The position numbers were made by a program, and so were the translations under genes. From NCBI GenBank assembly GCA_002692965.1, contig NZNC01000021.1, positions 62,001 through 126,000 of the forward strand: a DNA stretch of 64,000 bases, written 5' to 3'. The notes beneath the pieces were generated by a model. It saw only the letters and a list, made by a program, of their open reading frames with translations, did not search any database and had not been told where the DNA came from. Origin of the DNA: Haliea sp. GTDB lineage: Bacteria; Pseudomonadota; Gammaproteobacteria; Pseudomonadales; Halieaceae. This document shows, one piece after another, positions 1-9,856 of this stretch (its first letter is position 1; every line of letters begins with the position of its first letter).

Positions 1-638
1 GAACAGCGGCGATTCGGGCCCGGGATATTCGCTCCCGGGGCATGGCGGGCTCCAGTTTTATCGCCTCGACGCCCGAGGGGGACACGCCCGTGCGTTTGGC
101 CTTGCCCGGTCGACACAACGTTTCCAATGCGCTGGCGGCGATGGCCATCGGTCTGGCCTGCGGCCTGGGTCTTGCCGAGATAACCGCAGGCCTCGCCGAG
201 GTCAGGCCGGTGACGGGCCGCGGCGCCCTGTCCCGTGGCCCGCGGGGCTGCACCCTGGTGGATGACACCTACAACGCCAACCCCGGTTCGGTGCGCGCCG
301 CGATTGATCTGCTGACGGACTGCGCCCCCCGTCGCTGGCTGGCCCTGGGTGCCATGCTGGAGCTGGGTGCCGAGAGTGAGCGCATGCATCGCGAGATTGG
401 CGAATATGCCCGGGAGCAGGGGCTGGAGGCCTTTGTCGGGGTGGGTGAGGCGCTGCGCGGAGCGGTCGACGTTTTCGGCGACGGAGGGCAGTGGTTCGCC
501 GACTGCGACAGCGCGGCGGTGGCGCTGCGCGATCAAATACAGGCGGGGGACACCCTCGTCATCAAGGGCTCCCGCGGCAGCGCCATGGAGCGCCTGCTGA
601 CGGCGCTGGCCGAAGACTCAAGCGAGGCGGGAGACTGA
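1..638 (+). CDS. murF: UDP-N-acetylmuramoyl-tripeptide--D-alanyl-D-alanine ligase, C-terminal part
   Basis: MurF adds D-Ala-D-Ala to the UDP-MurNAc tripeptide, the last cytoplasmic step of precursor synthesis. The frame is open from base 3 to the window edge, so the ATG at 42 is internal and only about 211 C-terminal residues are present. The Mur ligase signature [11 protein letters not shown] and the segment [11 protein letters not shown], typical of the central-to-C-terminal Mur ligase domains, are visible. It stops one base before mraY, as in other dcw clusters. The start and the ATP-binding P-loop lie upstream of the window. Confidence 0.95.
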   Translation, partial: TAAIRARDIRSRGMAGSSFIASTPEGDTPVRLALPGRHNVSNALAAMAIGLACGLGLAEITAGLAEVRPVTGRGALSRGPRGCTLVDDTYNANPGSVRAAIDLLTDCAPRRWLALGAMLELGAESERMHREIGEYAREQGLEAFVGVGEALRGAVDVFGDGGQWFADCDSAAVALRDQIQAGDTLVIKGSRGSAMERLLTALAEDSSEAGD

Positions 639-639
639 G

Positions 640-1722
640 ATGCTATTGCTGCTGGCCGAATATCTGACGCGATTTGAGGGGGCTTTTCAGGTCTTTCAGT
701 ACCTGACGCTGCGGAGCATCCTCTCGGCGGGTACGGCGCTGGCGATTTCGCTGCTGGTGGGACCGGCAATGATTCGCTGGCTGAACCAGTACCAGGTCGG
801 CCAGTCGGTGCGCAGTGACGGGCCCCAGAGCCATCTGAGCAAATCCGGCACACCCACCATGGGTGGTGCGCTGATCCTGGTGGCTATCGCCGTGGCGAGC
901 CTGCTGTGGGCCGACCTGCGCAGCCCCTACATCTGGATTGCGTTGGGGGTCACCGCGGTGTTCGGTGCCGTGGGTTGGGTCGACGACTACCGCAAAGTGG
1001 TGGAGAAAGACTCCCGTGGCTTGCCCGCACGCTGGAAATATTTCTGGCAGTCCGTGGCGGGGCTCGCGGCGGCCATCTATCTCTATGTGGCCTTTGACAC
1101 ACCGGTGACCACGCAGCTCTTCGTGCCCTTTTTCAAGGACTTTGCCTGGAGCATGGGCCCGCTGTTCATCCTGCTCACCTACTTCGTGATTGTCGGCGCC
1201 AGCAACGCGGTCAACTTGACCGATGGCCTGGACGGCCTCGCCATTTTGCCCACGGTGATGGTGGGCACCGCGCTTGGCGTCATCGCCTATCTCACCGGCC
1301 ACGTGGATTTTGCCAGTTACCTGCATATTCCCTACGTCGCGGGCAGCGGTGAACTGGCGGTGTTCTGCGGTGCGATTGCCGGGGCCGGGCTGGGCTTCCT
1401 CTGGTTCAACACCTATCCGGCGCAGGTGTTTATGGGCGACGTGGGGGCACTGGCACTGGGCGCTGCTCTGGGAACCGTGGCGGTGATTACCCGCCACGAG
1501 ATCGTGTTCTTCATCATGGGGGGGATTTTCGTGCTGGAGACCGTCTCGGTCATCCTGCAGGTCGCCTCCTTCAAGCTGACAGGCAGGCGCATCTTCCGCA
1601 TGGCGCCGATTCACCACCACTTCGAGCTGAAGGGGTGGCCGGAGCCGCGCGTGATCGTGCGCTTCTGGATTATTACCGTGATGCTGGTCCTGTTCGGGCT
1701 GGCGACATTGAAGCTGCGATAG
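640..1722 (+). CDS. mraY: Phospho-N-acetylmuramoyl-pentapeptide transferase
   Basis: MraY transfers phospho-MurNAc-pentapeptide to undecaprenyl phosphate at the inner membrane, forming lipid I. The protein has 360 residues, the usual family length, and reads as about ten membrane segments. Visible family motifs are the Asp-Asp pair in [22 protein letters not shown], and the histidine-rich loop [14 protein letters not shown] near the C-terminus. The ATG at 640 follows murF by one base. It is followed 16 bases later by murD, so the genes are surely co-transcribed. Confidence 0.98.
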   Translation: MLLLLAEYLTRFEGAFQVFQYLTLRSILSAGTALAISLLVGPAMIRWLNQYQVGQSVRSDGPQSHLSKSGTPTMGGALILVAIAVASLLWADLRSPYIWIALGVTAVFGAVGWVDDYRKVVEKDSRGLPARWKYFWQSVAGLAAAIYLYVAFDTPVTTQLFVPFFKDFAWSMGPLFILLTYFVIVGASNAVNLTDGLDGLAILPTVMVGTALGVIAYLTGHVDFASYLHIPYVAGSGELAVFCGAIAGAGLGFLWFNTYPAQVFMGDVGALALGAALGTVAVITRHEIVFFIMGGIFVLETVSVILQVASFKLTGRRIFRMAPIHHHFELKGWPEPRVIVRFWIITVMLVLFGLATLKLR

Positions 1723-1738
1723 GGGGTACAGGGGCACC

Positions 1739-3097
1739 GTGACCGACAGTCTGATTGCCAGCAGTGCGCAAACCGTTGTCTACGGCCTGGGTGTGACCGG
1801 GCTGTCCTGCGTGCGCTACCTGCGCCGCCGCGGTGATCGCTGTGCGGTAATCGACACTCGCGAAGCCCCCCCGGGACTGGCTGCACTGCGCAGTGAGTTT
1901 CCCGAGGTGCCGGTCTTTGCGGGCAGCGCGCCAGACGCCCTGGTAGAGAGCGGCGGCGACTGGGTGGTGAGCCCGGGCATTTCCCTGGACGATCCGCTGG
2001 TGGTGCGCGCGATGGCCGCGGGAGCCCGCGTTCTCGGCGATATCGACCTGTTTGTCGCGGCCGCACAGGCACCGGTTGTGGGTATTACCGGTTCCAATGC
2101 CAAATCCACGGTGACCTCCCTGCTCGGTTGCATGGCCGAGGCCGCGGGGGTCAATGTCGGTGTCGGGGGCAACCTGGGCGTGCCGGCGCTGGACCTGCTG
2201 GCTCCCGGGCGTGAACTGTACGTGCTGGAGCTCTCCAGCTTCCAGCTGGAGCGGGCTGGACGACTGGCGCTCGCCGTGGCCACGGTACTCAATATTTCCG
2301 CGGACCACCTGGACCGCCACGGTTCCCTGCAGCAGTACCATCAGGCCAAGCACCGCATCTTCCGCGGCTGCGGCCACGCGGTGGTCAATCGCGACGATCC
2401 CCTGACCCAGCCCTTGCTGGAGCCCGGAGTGCCGGTGACCAGCTGGCGACTGGGCGAGCCGGACCTGAATGGTTTCGGGGTGCGCAGTGAGGACGGCGTC
2501 GACTGGCTCTGCCGCGGGCTGACACCCCTGATGCCCGCCAGCGACCTCGGCCTGGTCGGTCGCCACAACCTCGGCAACGCCCTGGCGGCGCTGGCCCTGG
2601 GCTACGCCGCGGGCCTGCCGGTGGAGGCCATGCTGCGCGCAGCGCGCCAGTTCCAGGGGCTTCCCCATCGCTGCCAGAACGTCGGCAGTGTGGATGGTGT
2701 GCGCTATGTCAACGACTCCAAGGGCACCAATATTGGCGCCACCGAGGCGGCCCTGAGCGGTGTCGGTGGGCAAGGCAATGTCCTGCTGGTCGCCGGTGGT
2801 ATTGGCAAGGGTGCGGATTTTCGCACTCTGCGCGGCGTGGTACAGCGCCACTGCAAGGCGCTGCTCCTGCTCGGGGAAGCGGCGGAGGAGCTCGCCGTTG
2901 CCCTGGGCGACCTCTGCCCGGTACACCGGGTTGCCGACATGCCGGAGGCGGTGTCGACAGCGGCCCAGCTGTCTGCGCCCGGGGATGTGGTCCTGCTGTC
3001 CCCCGCCTGCGCCAGTTTCGACATGTTCACCGGCTATGCGGCCCGCGGTGAGGCTTTCGTGGCCGCCGTGGCGGCGCTGCGGGAGGGTCGGGCATGA
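1739..3097 (+). CDS. murD: UDP-N-acetylmuramoylalanine--D-glutamate ligase
   Basis: MurD adds D-glutamate to UDP-MurNAc-L-Ala in the cytoplasm. The protein is 452 residues long and starts with GTG at 1739. The N-terminal part has a Rossmann-like start (VYGLGVTGLSCVRYL). The ATP P-loop reads GSNAKSTVTSLLG, the MurD variant of the Mur ligase loop. GRHNLGNALAALAL and VNDSKGTNIGATEAAL are further Mur ligase signatures. The stop overlaps the ftsW start (ATGA at 3094-3097), which indicates translational coupling. Confidence 0.98.
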   Translation: MTDSLIASSAQTVVYGLGVTGLSCVRYLRRRGDRCAVIDTREAPPGLAALRSEFPEVPVFAGSAPDALVESGGDWVVSPGISLDDPLVVRAMAAGARVLGDIDLFVAAAQAPVVGITGSNAKSTVTSLLGCMAEAAGVNVGVGGNLGVPALDLLAPGRELYVLELSSFQLERAGRLALAVATVLNISADHLDRHGSLQQYHQAKHRIFRGCGHAVVNRDDPLTQPLLEPGVPVTSWRLGEPDLNGFGVRSEDGVDWLCRGLTPLMPASDLGLVGRHNLGNALAALALGYAAGLPVEAMLRAARQFQGLPHRCQNVGSVDGVRYVNDSKGTNIGATEAALSGVGGQGNVLLVAGGIGKGADFRTLRGVVQRHCKALLLLGEAAEELAVALGDLCPVHRVADMPEAVSTAAQLSAPGDVVLLSPACASFDMFTGYAARGEAFVAAVAALREGRA

Positions 3098-4242
3098 TGG
3101 GCCCCTGGCGCGACTTGCGGGTTGAACCCGTCCTGTTCGGACTGGGGCTGGCGCTGCTGCTCACCGGTCTGGTCGCCATCAGTTCGGCCTCGGTGGAGTA
3201 CGCGGACTGGCACTTCCAGGACGCCTGGCATCACACCCATCGACACCTGATGTACTTGCTGGTGGCCCTGGCGGCCGCCAGCCTGGTTCTGCTCCTGCCC
3301 CTGGGTTTCTGGCTGAGAACCGGCTGGGCGTGGTTGCTGGTGGGGCTCGCCGCGCTGGTCGTCGTGTTGCTGCCGGGTATCGGCAAAGAGGTCTACGGGG
3401 CGCAGCGCTGGCTGGCCATCGGGCCGTTCAGCCTGCAGCCCTCCGAGTTTGCCAAGCTGGCCATCCTGATTTACCTGGCGGGCTACCTGGTGCGACAGGC
3501 GCGGGAGGTGCGCCAGGAGTGGAGCGGCTTCATCAAGCCGGCGGGTGTGCTGGGCCTGGTTGCTCTCCTGCTGCTTGCCGAGCCCGACTTCGGCGCGACT
3601 GTCATCATCGGTGGCATGGTCATGGGCATGCTGTTCCTGGCGGGGGCGCGACTGGCGCCTTTCCTGACTGTGCTTGGCCTGGCGCTGGGCGGGCTGGTAC
3701 TGCTGGTCCTGGCGGCGCCCTACCGGATGCAGCGACTGACCGCCTACACCGATCCCTGGGCGGATCCCTACGGCAGTGGCTTCCAGCTGATTCAGTCACT
3801 GATTGCTTTCGGTCGCGGCGAGTGGTTTGGGGTCGGCCTGGGCAACAGTGTGCAGAAACTGTTTTATTTGCCGGAGGCTCACACCGACTTCGTGTTCTCC
3901 ATCTGGGCCGAGGAAACCGGCTTCATCGGGGCCCTGGCGCTGATCGGGCTGTTCGTCGCCTTGATCTGGCGAGTGCTCCAGGTGGGACGCCTGGCCCAGC
4001 TCGGTGGGCACGAGTTCGGCGCCAACCTCTGCTATGGCGTGGCGCTGGTGTATGCCGGCCAGGCTTTCGTCAACATGGGCGTGAGCGCCGGTTTGCTGCC
4101 GACCAAGGGGCTGACGCTGCCTTTCGTGAGTTACGGCGGTTCCAGCCTGATCGTGTCCTGCTGCATGCTGGCCCTGGTGCTGCGTGTTGCCATGGAGTGT
4201 CCCGCCCCGGCGGGTGCCGCCACGCGGGAGGCAAGCCCATGA
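3094..4242 (+). CDS. ftsW: Cell division SEDS glycosyltransferase FtsW
   Basis: FtsW polymerises lipid II into septal glycan together with its partner PBP3 (FtsI). The 382-residue protein has a short cytoplasmic N-terminus followed by about ten hydrophobic segments. SEDS family motifs are visible: GAQRWLAIGPFSLQPSEFAKLA, the loop YGSGFQLIQSLIAFGRG, and near the end FVNMGVSAGLLPTKGLTLPF followed by SYGGSS. Two adjacent ATG codons (3094 and 3097) could serve as the start; the first overlaps the murD stop. It overlaps murG by four bases. Confidence 0.98.
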   Translation: MMGPWRDLRVEPVLFGLGLALLLTGLVAISSASVEYADWHFQDAWHHTHRHLMYLLVALAAASLVLLLPLGFWLRTGWAWLLVGLAALVVVLLPGIGKEVYGAQRWLAIGPFSLQPSEFAKLAILIYLAGYLVRQAREVRQEWSGFIKPAGVLGLVALLLLAEPDFGATVIIGGMVMGMLFLAGARLAPFLTVLGLALGGLVLLVLAAPYRMQRLTAYTDPWADPYGSGFQLIQSLIAFGRGEWFGVGLGNSVQKLFYLPEAHTDFVFSIWAEETGFIGALALIGLFVALIWRVLQVGRLAQLGGHEFGANLCYGVALVYAGQAFVNMGVSAGLLPTKGLTLPFVSYGGSSLIVSCCMLALVLRVAMECPAPAGAATREASP

Positions 4243-5336
4243 GCCGGCCGCGGGTATTGATCATGGCGGGGGGCACCGGCGGGCATGTCTTCCCGGCACT
4301 GGCCCTGGCCCAGGTGCTGCAGGCCCGCGACTGGCAGGTCGACTGGGTGGGTACCCAGCGCGGGCTGGAGGCGCGGGTGGTGCCAGCGGCGGGTATCCCC
4401 CTGCACACCCTCGCGGTGCGCGGGCTTCGCGGCAAGACCTCCTGGCATACCCTGGTGGGTGGGCTGCGCCTGCTGTGGTCATTGCTTCAGGCCCTGTCGC
4501 TGGTCTGGCGTCTGAAGCCGGACTGTGTGGTGGGCATGGGGGGCTACGTGGCTGGCCCCGCGGGCCTGGCGGCCTGGCTGCTGCGCCGGCCTTTGCTGAT
4601 CCACGAACAGAATGCGGTTGCCGGAACCACCAACCGGCTGCTGGCGCCCCTGGCGCGCACCGTGGTGGCGGGCTTCCCTGGCGCTTTCCGGGACGCGATG
4701 CAGCCGCGCGTACTGGGCAACCCGGTACGCGAGTCCCTGGTAGAGGCGGCGCGGGAGCACCATTGGGACTATCACGGTCAGCGCCCACTGCACCTGCTGG
4801 TTCTCGGCGGCAGCCTGGGTGCACAGCCGATCAACCAGCTGCTGCCGGAAGTGGTCCGGCAGCTGAGCCAGCGCGCGGGCGCGGGCGCCGTAGAGGTCTG
4901 GCACCAGGCCGGCGAGGCCCATGCGGCGGGTCTGGAGAAGGACTATGGCGCCCTGCTGGGCCAGGGCGTTCGTGTCAGCCCCTTTATCGAGGATATGGCA
5001 GAGGCCTATGCCTGGGCCGATGTGGTGCTGTGCCGTGCCGGCGCGCTGACCGTGGCGGAGCTGGCCGTGATGGGGCGCCCCGCACTGCTGGTGCCGCTGC
5101 CCCATGCCATCGACGACCACCAGACCGCCAACGCGCGCAGCCTCTCTGAACGTGGCGGCGCGTTACTGCTGCGTCAGTCCGAACTGAGCGCCGAGCGTGT
5201 GGCCGCGGCACTCAAGGGCTATATCGATACCCCCCGGCGCCTGGCCGCCATGGCCGCGGCGGCTGCCGCGGCGGCGAGCCCCCGGGCCACCGCGGACGTG
5301 GCCGATTGCGTCCAGGAGCTGTTGAAGCATGAGTGA
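4239..5336 (+). CDS. murG: UDP-GlcNAc:lipid I N-acetylglucosaminyltransferase
   Basis: MurG converts lipid I to lipid II on the inner face of the inner membrane. The ATG at 4239 overlaps the ftsW stop and begins with the family N-terminus [20 protein letters not shown], including the GGTGGH loop. Downstream are [33 protein letters not shown] and [20 protein letters not shown], typical of the GT28 donor-binding domain. The protein is 365 residues, a normal MurG length. An open frame continues upstream to 3330, but that part lies within ftsW in another frame and is not expected to be translated. It overlaps murC by eight bases. Confidence 0.98.
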   Translation: MSRPRVLIMAGGTGGHVFPALALAQVLQARDWQVDWVGTQRGLEARVVPAAGIPLHTLAVRGLRGKTSWHTLVGGLRLLWSLLQALSLVWRLKPDCVVGMGGYVAGPAGLAAWLLRRPLLIHEQNAVAGTTNRLLAPLARTVVAGFPGAFRDAMQPRVLGNPVRESLVEAAREHHWDYHGQRPLHLLVLGGSLGAQPINQLLPEVVRQLSQRAGAGAVEVWHQAGEAHAAGLEKDYGALLGQGVRVSPFIEDMAEAYAWADVVLCRAGALTVAELAVMGRPALLVPLPHAIDDHQTANARSLSERGGALLLRQSELSAERVAAALKGYIDTPRRLAAMAAAAAAAASPRATADVADCVQELLKHE

Positions 5337-6762
5337 GCGCAACGTCTACAGTGTGCCCGAGATGCGCCGTATCCGCCGGATCCACATGATAGGCATCGGC
5401 GGCACTGGCATGAGCGGCATCGCCGAAGTCCTGGTCAACCTCGGCTACCAGGTCGCCGGCTCTGACCTGCGTCCCACCTCGGTAACCGAGCGCTTGCAGA
5501 GCAAGGGCATCGTGATTCACTTCGGCCACGCCGCCGACAATATCGGCGCCGCGGATGTCGTGGTCAGCTCCAGTGCTGTGAAGGATGACAACCCCGAGGT
5601 CCGCGCCGCGCGGGAGGCGCGGGTGCCGGTGGTGCCCCGCGCCGAGATGCTCGCGGAGCTGATGCGCTACCGCCATGGTATCGCCGTGGCCGGTACCCAC
5701 GGCAAGACCACCACCACCAGCCTGATTGCGGCGATCTTTGCCGAGGCGGGGCTGGATCCGACCTTTGTCATTGGCGGTCTGGTCAACAGTGCCGGCAGCA
5801 ACGCCCAGCTGGGTGCCAGCCGCTTCCTGATCGCCGAGGCCGATGAAAGCGACGCTTCCTTCCTGCACCTGCAGCCGATGGTGGCCGTGGTTACCAATAT
5901 CGAGGCGGACCATATGGAAACCTACGGCGGCGATTTCTCGCGCCTGCGGGGGACCTTCCTGGAGTTCCTGCACAACCTGCCCTTCTATGGGCTGGCCGTC
6001 CTCTGTGCCGATGATCCCGTGGTGACCGGGCTGACCCCCGACCTGTCGCGCCAGTTCGTCACCTACGGCTTTGGCGACGAGGCGGACTATCGCGTCACCG
6101 ATATGTCTCCCGAGGGCCTGACTACGCGCTTTACCCTGCACCGGCCGGCGGGGCAATCGCCACTGGCTGTGCACCTGAACATGCCGGGTCGACACAACGT
6201 GCTGAACGCCGCGGCGGCCATCGCGGTGGCCTGCGACGAGGGCGTGCCGGATGCCGCGATTCTCGGCGGCCTGGCGGGTTTTGCCGGCGTCGGTCGGCGC
6301 TTTACCCAGCTCGGCGAGCTGGGTCTGCCCGGGGGCAGCGCCCTGCTGGTCGACGACTATGGCCACCACCCGACCGAAGTGCGCGCCACCCTGGAGTCGG
6401 CGCGCCAGGCCTGGCCGGATCGCCGGGTGGTGATGGTCTACCAGCCGCACCGCTACTCCCGCACCCGCGATCTCTACGAGGATTTTGTGGCCGTGCTGTC
6501 CCGCTGTGATCTTCTGCTGCTGCTGGACGTCTACCCCGCGGGGGAAGATCCGATCCCCGGTGCGGACAGCCGCAGCCTGGCCCGCAGTATCCGCCAGCGG
6601 GGCCAGGTGGAGCCCGTGTTCGTGGAGTCGGTGGAGATGGTGCCGGCGCTGCTGCGCGACATCCTCCGCGACGGCGATGTGGTGATCACCCAGGGCGCGG
6701 GGAATATTGGACGACTGGCCCAGGACCTGCAGGCCCTGGGGTCGCTGGAGGCCGAAGCATGA
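5329..6762 (+). CDS. murC: UDP-N-acetylmuramate--L-alanine ligase
   Basis: MurC commits UDP-MurNAc to peptide addition by ligating L-alanine, in the cytoplasm. The 477-residue product begins with a short tail and then [18 protein letters not shown], the UDP-binding domain. The ATP loop is [15 protein letters not shown], and [15 protein letters not shown] and [14 protein letters not shown] are Mur ligase signatures that bind substrate and metal. It overlaps murG at the start and ddl at the stop (ATGA), consistent with one transcript. Confidence 0.98.
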   Translation: MSERNVYSVPEMRRIRRIHMIGIGGTGMSGIAEVLVNLGYQVAGSDLRPTSVTERLQSKGIVIHFGHAADNIGAADVVVSSSAVKDDNPEVRAAREARVPVVPRAEMLAELMRYRHGIAVAGTHGKTTTTSLIAAIFAEAGLDPTFVIGGLVNSAGSNAQLGASRFLIAEADESDASFLHLQPMVAVVTNIEADHMETYGGDFSRLRGTFLEFLHNLPFYGLAVLCADDPVVTGLTPDLSRQFVTYGFGDEADYRVTDMSPEGLTTRFTLHRPAGQSPLAVHLNMPGRHNVLNAAAAIAVACDEGVPDAAILGGLAGFAGVGRRFTQLGELGLPGGSALLVDDYGHHPTEVRATLESARQAWPDRRVVMVYQPHRYSRTRDLYEDFVAVLSRCDLLLLLDVYPAGEDPIPGADSRSLARSIRQRGQVEPVFVESVEMVPALLRDILRDGDVVITQGAGNIGRLAQDLQALGSLEAEA

Positions 6763-7688
6763 GCTGGGAGCTGGCTACCGCCGCCGATGTTGCCGTGCTG
6801 CTGGGCGGGCAGTCCGCCGAGCGGGAAATTTCCCTGCAGACCGGCGCCACCATTGTCGACGCCCTGCAGTCACTCGGCTGCCGGGTGCGCCGGGTGGACC
6901 CGGCGCAGGCGGGTTGGGTTCGCGAACTGGAAGGGGTGTCCTTCGCCTTCAATGCCCTGCACGGCCCCGGAGGCGAGGACGGCGTGATCCAGGGCGCCCT
7001 GGAGAGCCTGGGGGTGGCCTACTCCGGTTCCGGGGTACTGGGCTCGGCCCTGGCCATGGACAAGCAGCGCAGCAAGCAGTTGTGGCAGGGCGTCGGGGTG
7101 TCCACGGCCGGCTTTGTCACCCTGGATGCGGACACCGACTGGTCGGCGGTTATGGCCCGCTTTGGCAAGGTGTTCGTAAAGCCGGCCTGTGAAGGTTCCA
7201 GCGTGGGTATGGCCCCCGCCTCCAGTGCTGAACAGCTCGAGGCGGCCTGGCGGGCGGCGGCGGGCTACGGCACGGTGCTGGCGGAGCAATTCATCCGTGG
7301 CCCGGAATACACCGTGGGCATCCTCGGTGAGCGAGCGCTGCCGTCCATTCGCATGGAGACCGATCGCGAGTTCTACGACTACGAAGCCAAGTACCTGTCA
7401 GACGATACCCGCTATCACTGCCCCAGTGGCCTGAATGCCGCTGAGGAGGCGGAGGCCGCCGCGCTGGCACTGTCCGCCTTCCGCAGCCTGGGCTGCGCGG
7501 TCTGGGGACGCGCCGACCTGATGCGCGATGCCGATGGCCGTTTCTACGTGCTGGAAGTGAACACCATCCCCGGCATGACCTCCCACAGCCTGGTGCCGAT
7601 GGCGGCGCGGGCCGCGGGTATGGAGATGCCGGCCCTGGTGCGCCGGATTGTGGAACTGAGCTGGGAGGAGCGTCACCGCCATGGCTGA
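6759..7688 (+). CDS. ddl: D-alanine--D-alanine ligase
   Basis: This cytoplasmic ATP-grasp enzyme joins two D-alanines for MurF. The protein has 309 residues, the length of the DdlB type found in dcw clusters. Visible are [17 protein letters not shown] near the N-terminus, [18 protein letters not shown], the ATP-grasp segments [12 protein letters not shown] and [14 protein letters not shown], and the C-terminal metal-binding [18 protein letters not shown]. It overlaps murC by four bases and ftsQ by eight. Confidence 0.97.
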   Translation: MSWELATAADVAVLLGGQSAEREISLQTGATIVDALQSLGCRVRRVDPAQAGWVRELEGVSFAFNALHGPGGEDGVIQGALESLGVAYSGSGVLGSALAMDKQRSKQLWQGVGVSTAGFVTLDADTDWSAVMARFGKVFVKPACEGSSVGMAPASSAEQLEAAWRAAAGYGTVLAEQFIRGPEYTVGILGERALPSIRMETDREFYDYEAKYLSDDTRYHCPSGLNAAEEAEAAALALSAFRSLGCAVWGRADLMRDADGRFYVLEVNTIPGMTSHSLVPMAARAAGMEMPALVRRIVELSWEERHRHG

Positions 7689-8553
7689 GCTGCGTCGCAA
7701 GGCCCACCGCCGCCGCGCTGCCGCGACTCCGCGTCGCCGGGGGCGTCGTACGGCCGCGGCGCGCAGCAATGGTCTCTGGCCGCGCCTGGGCGGCTGGCTG
7801 AACCGGCTGCTGATTGTCGCGGGCCTGTGTGCCGTCGGGCTGGCCGCCACCCGGGCCTGGCTGGCCCTGGCGGCGATTCCGGTGGAGCGGGTGGGGATCA
7901 GCGGCAACCTGCAGCGCACGCAGATCGCGGCAGTGGAGGAGGTGGTGCAGCCGGCCCTGGCGGGGGGCTTCCTGAATGCCGATCTCGGGGCCGTGCGCGG
8001 CGAACTGGAGGCCCTGCCCTGGATCTATCGCGCCACGGTGCGTCGCCGCTGGCCGAATGCCCTGGAGGTCGCGGTGGTGGAGCAGCTGCCGATTGCCCGC
8101 TGGGGCGAAGGGGGCTTCCTCAACCATGAGGGTGAGGTTTTCGAATCCCGCCGGGCGCGGGAGCTCGGCAGCGACCTGCCGCGGCTGGAGGGGCCACCGG
8201 GCAGCGCCCGCGAGCTGATTGTCTCCTTCCAGCAACTGGGAGAGTGGCTGCAGCCACTGGAACTCGAGCTGGCGGCCCTGCGTCGGGATGAGCGCGGCCA
8301 CCTGACGGCGGAGCTGGCCAACGGCGTGCGGCTGGTGCTGGGCGATCGCGAGTTGCGTGCGCGCCTGTCGCGCTTCGCACGGGTCTGGCGGGCCGAACTG
8401 TCGGTGGATCCGGCGCGGGTGGAGCAGGTGGACCTGCGTTACAGCCAGGGGCTGGCAGTCGCGTTCCGCGCGCCTCCGGCCGAGGTGGCAGGTGGGCTGG
8501 CCCAGTTGGGTAGCGCACAACAGACAACAACACATATGACTGGTGGGGAGTGA
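7681..8553 (+). CDS. ftsQ: Cell division protein FtsQ
   Basis: FtsQ is a single-pass inner membrane divisome protein that links early cytoplasmic and late periplasmic division proteins. The 290-residue product has a highly basic cytoplasmic N-terminus (about residues 1-30), a hydrophobic segment near residues 38-60, and then a POTRA domain starting about IPVERVGISGNLQRTQIAAV. The motif LPWIYRATVRRRWPNALEVAVVEQ matches the FtsQ POTRA/beta core. It overlaps ddl by eight bases, and ftsA begins immediately after. Confidence 0.95.
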   Translation: MAELRRKAHRRRAAATPRRRGRRTAAARSNGLWPRLGGWLNRLLIVAGLCAVGLAATRAWLALAAIPVERVGISGNLQRTQIAAVEEVVQPALAGGFLNADLGAVRGELEALPWIYRATVRRRWPNALEVAVVEQLPIARWGEGGFLNHEGEVFESRRARELGSDLPRLEGPPGSARELIVSFQQLGEWLQPLELELAALRRDERGHLTAELANGVRLVLGDRELRARLSRFARVWRAELSVDPARVEQVDLRYSQGLAVAFRAPPAEVAGGLAQLGSAQQTTTHMTGGE

Positions 8554-8560
8554 GACTGCC

Positions 8561-9796
8561 ATGGGCAGCGCACAGGACAAACGCATGATCGTGGCACTGG
8601 ACATCGGCACCTCCAAGGTGGTGGCGATTGTCGGCGAGTTGACCAGCGACGGGGGCATCGAGATCGTCGGTATCGGCTCGCACCCCTCCAAGGGCATGAA
8701 GAAGGGCGTGGTGGTGAACATCGAATCCACCGTGCAGTCCATTCAGCGGGCGGTGGAGGAGGCCGAATTGATGGCCGGCTGCCAGATCCACTCCGTCTAC
8801 GCGGGGATCGCCGGCAGCCACATCCGCAGCCTGAATTCCCACGGCATCGTGGCGATCCGCGAGCGGGAGGTGTCTCACCTGGAGATCGAGCGTGTGCTGG
8901 ATGCCGCCAAGGCGGTGGCCATCCCCCAGGACCAGAAAATTCTGCACATCCTTCCCCAGGAGTATGTCATCGACAACCAGGAGGGCATCAAGGAGCCCCT
9001 GGGCATGTCGGGTGTACGCCTGGAGGTCAAGGTGCACCTGGTCACCTGCGCCGAGAATGCGGCCCAGAACATCGAGAAGTGCATCCGCCGCTGCGGACTG
9101 GATGTCGAGGAAATCATTCTCGAGCAGCTGGCCTCCAGCCACGCCGTATTGACCGACGATGAGCGCGAACTCGGGGTCTGCCTGGTGGATATCGGCGGCG
9201 GCACCACGGATATCGCCGTGTTCACCGAGGGCTCCATCCGCCACACCGGGGTGATCCCGATCGCCGGCGACCAGGTCACCAACGACATCGCCATGGCCCT
9301 GCGCACGCCGACCCAGTACGCCGAGGAGATCAAGATCAAGTACGCCTGCGCCCTGACCCAGCTGGCCGGGCCGGACGAGACCATCAAGGTGCCCAGCGTG
9401 GGTGACCGCCCGCCGCGGGACCTGTCCCGCCAGGCGCTGGCGGAGGTCGTGGAGCCCCGCTATGACGAGCTCTTCACCCTGGTGCAGGCCGAACTGCGCC
9501 GCAGTGGCTTCGAGGACATGGTGCCCGCGGGCATCGTCCTGACCGGCGGCACCGCCAAGATGGAAGGCGTGGTCGAGCTGGCCGAGGAAATCTTTCACAT
9601 GCCGGTGCGGGTGGGTTACCCGCAGACGGTCAAGGGGCTGAACGACATCGTGCGCAACCCGATCTACTCCACCGGGGTGGGCCTGCTGCAGTACGGGCAG
9701 CGCCAGCTGGCTGAACGCAGCGCCGCGGGGGGTGACCTGGACGATGGCACTGGCCTGTTCGCGCGCCTGCGTGGCTGGCTGCAGAGCAATTTCTGA
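8561..9796 (+). CDS. ftsA: Cell division actin-like protein FtsA
   Basis: FtsA is an actin-fold ATPase that tethers FtsZ to the membrane and recruits later divisome proteins. I chose ATG 8561 (411 residues) rather than the in-frame GTG at 8543, because the purine-rich stretch GGTGGGGAG (8542-8550) then serves as a ribosome site, and the GTG lies inside ftsQ. Motifs are VALDIGTSKVVAIVGE (phosphate 1), CLVDIGGGTTDIAVF (phosphate 2) and a terminal amphipathic helix ending LFARLRGWLQSNF for membrane binding. Confidence 0.96.
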   Translation: MGSAQDKRMIVALDIGTSKVVAIVGELTSDGGIEIVGIGSHPSKGMKKGVVVNIESTVQSIQRAVEEAELMAGCQIHSVYAGIAGSHIRSLNSHGIVAIREREVSHLEIERVLDAAKAVAIPQDQKILHILPQEYVIDNQEGIKEPLGMSGVRLEVKVHLVTCAENAAQNIEKCIRRCGLDVEEIILEQLASSHAVLTDDERELGVCLVDIGGGTTDIAVFTEGSIRHTGVIPIAGDQVTNDIAMALRTPTQYAEEIKIKYACALTQLAGPDETIKVPSVGDRPPRDLSRQALAEVVEPRYDELFTLVQAELRRSGFEDMVPAGIVLTGGTAKMEGVVELAEEIFHMPVRVGYPQTVKGLNDIVRNPIYSTGVGLLQYGQRQLAERSAAGGDLDDGTGLFARLRGWLQSNF

Positions 9797-9856
9797 TTTT
9801 CAAGCGGTAAATCTCCGCGCGCGAGCGCGGCAAACACGAGAAAGGGGAGAAAGACC

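Noticed and set aside
3330-4238. Extension of the murG frame upstream to 3330
   Set aside because: It lies inside ftsW in another frame; the conserved MurG start is the ATG at 4239.
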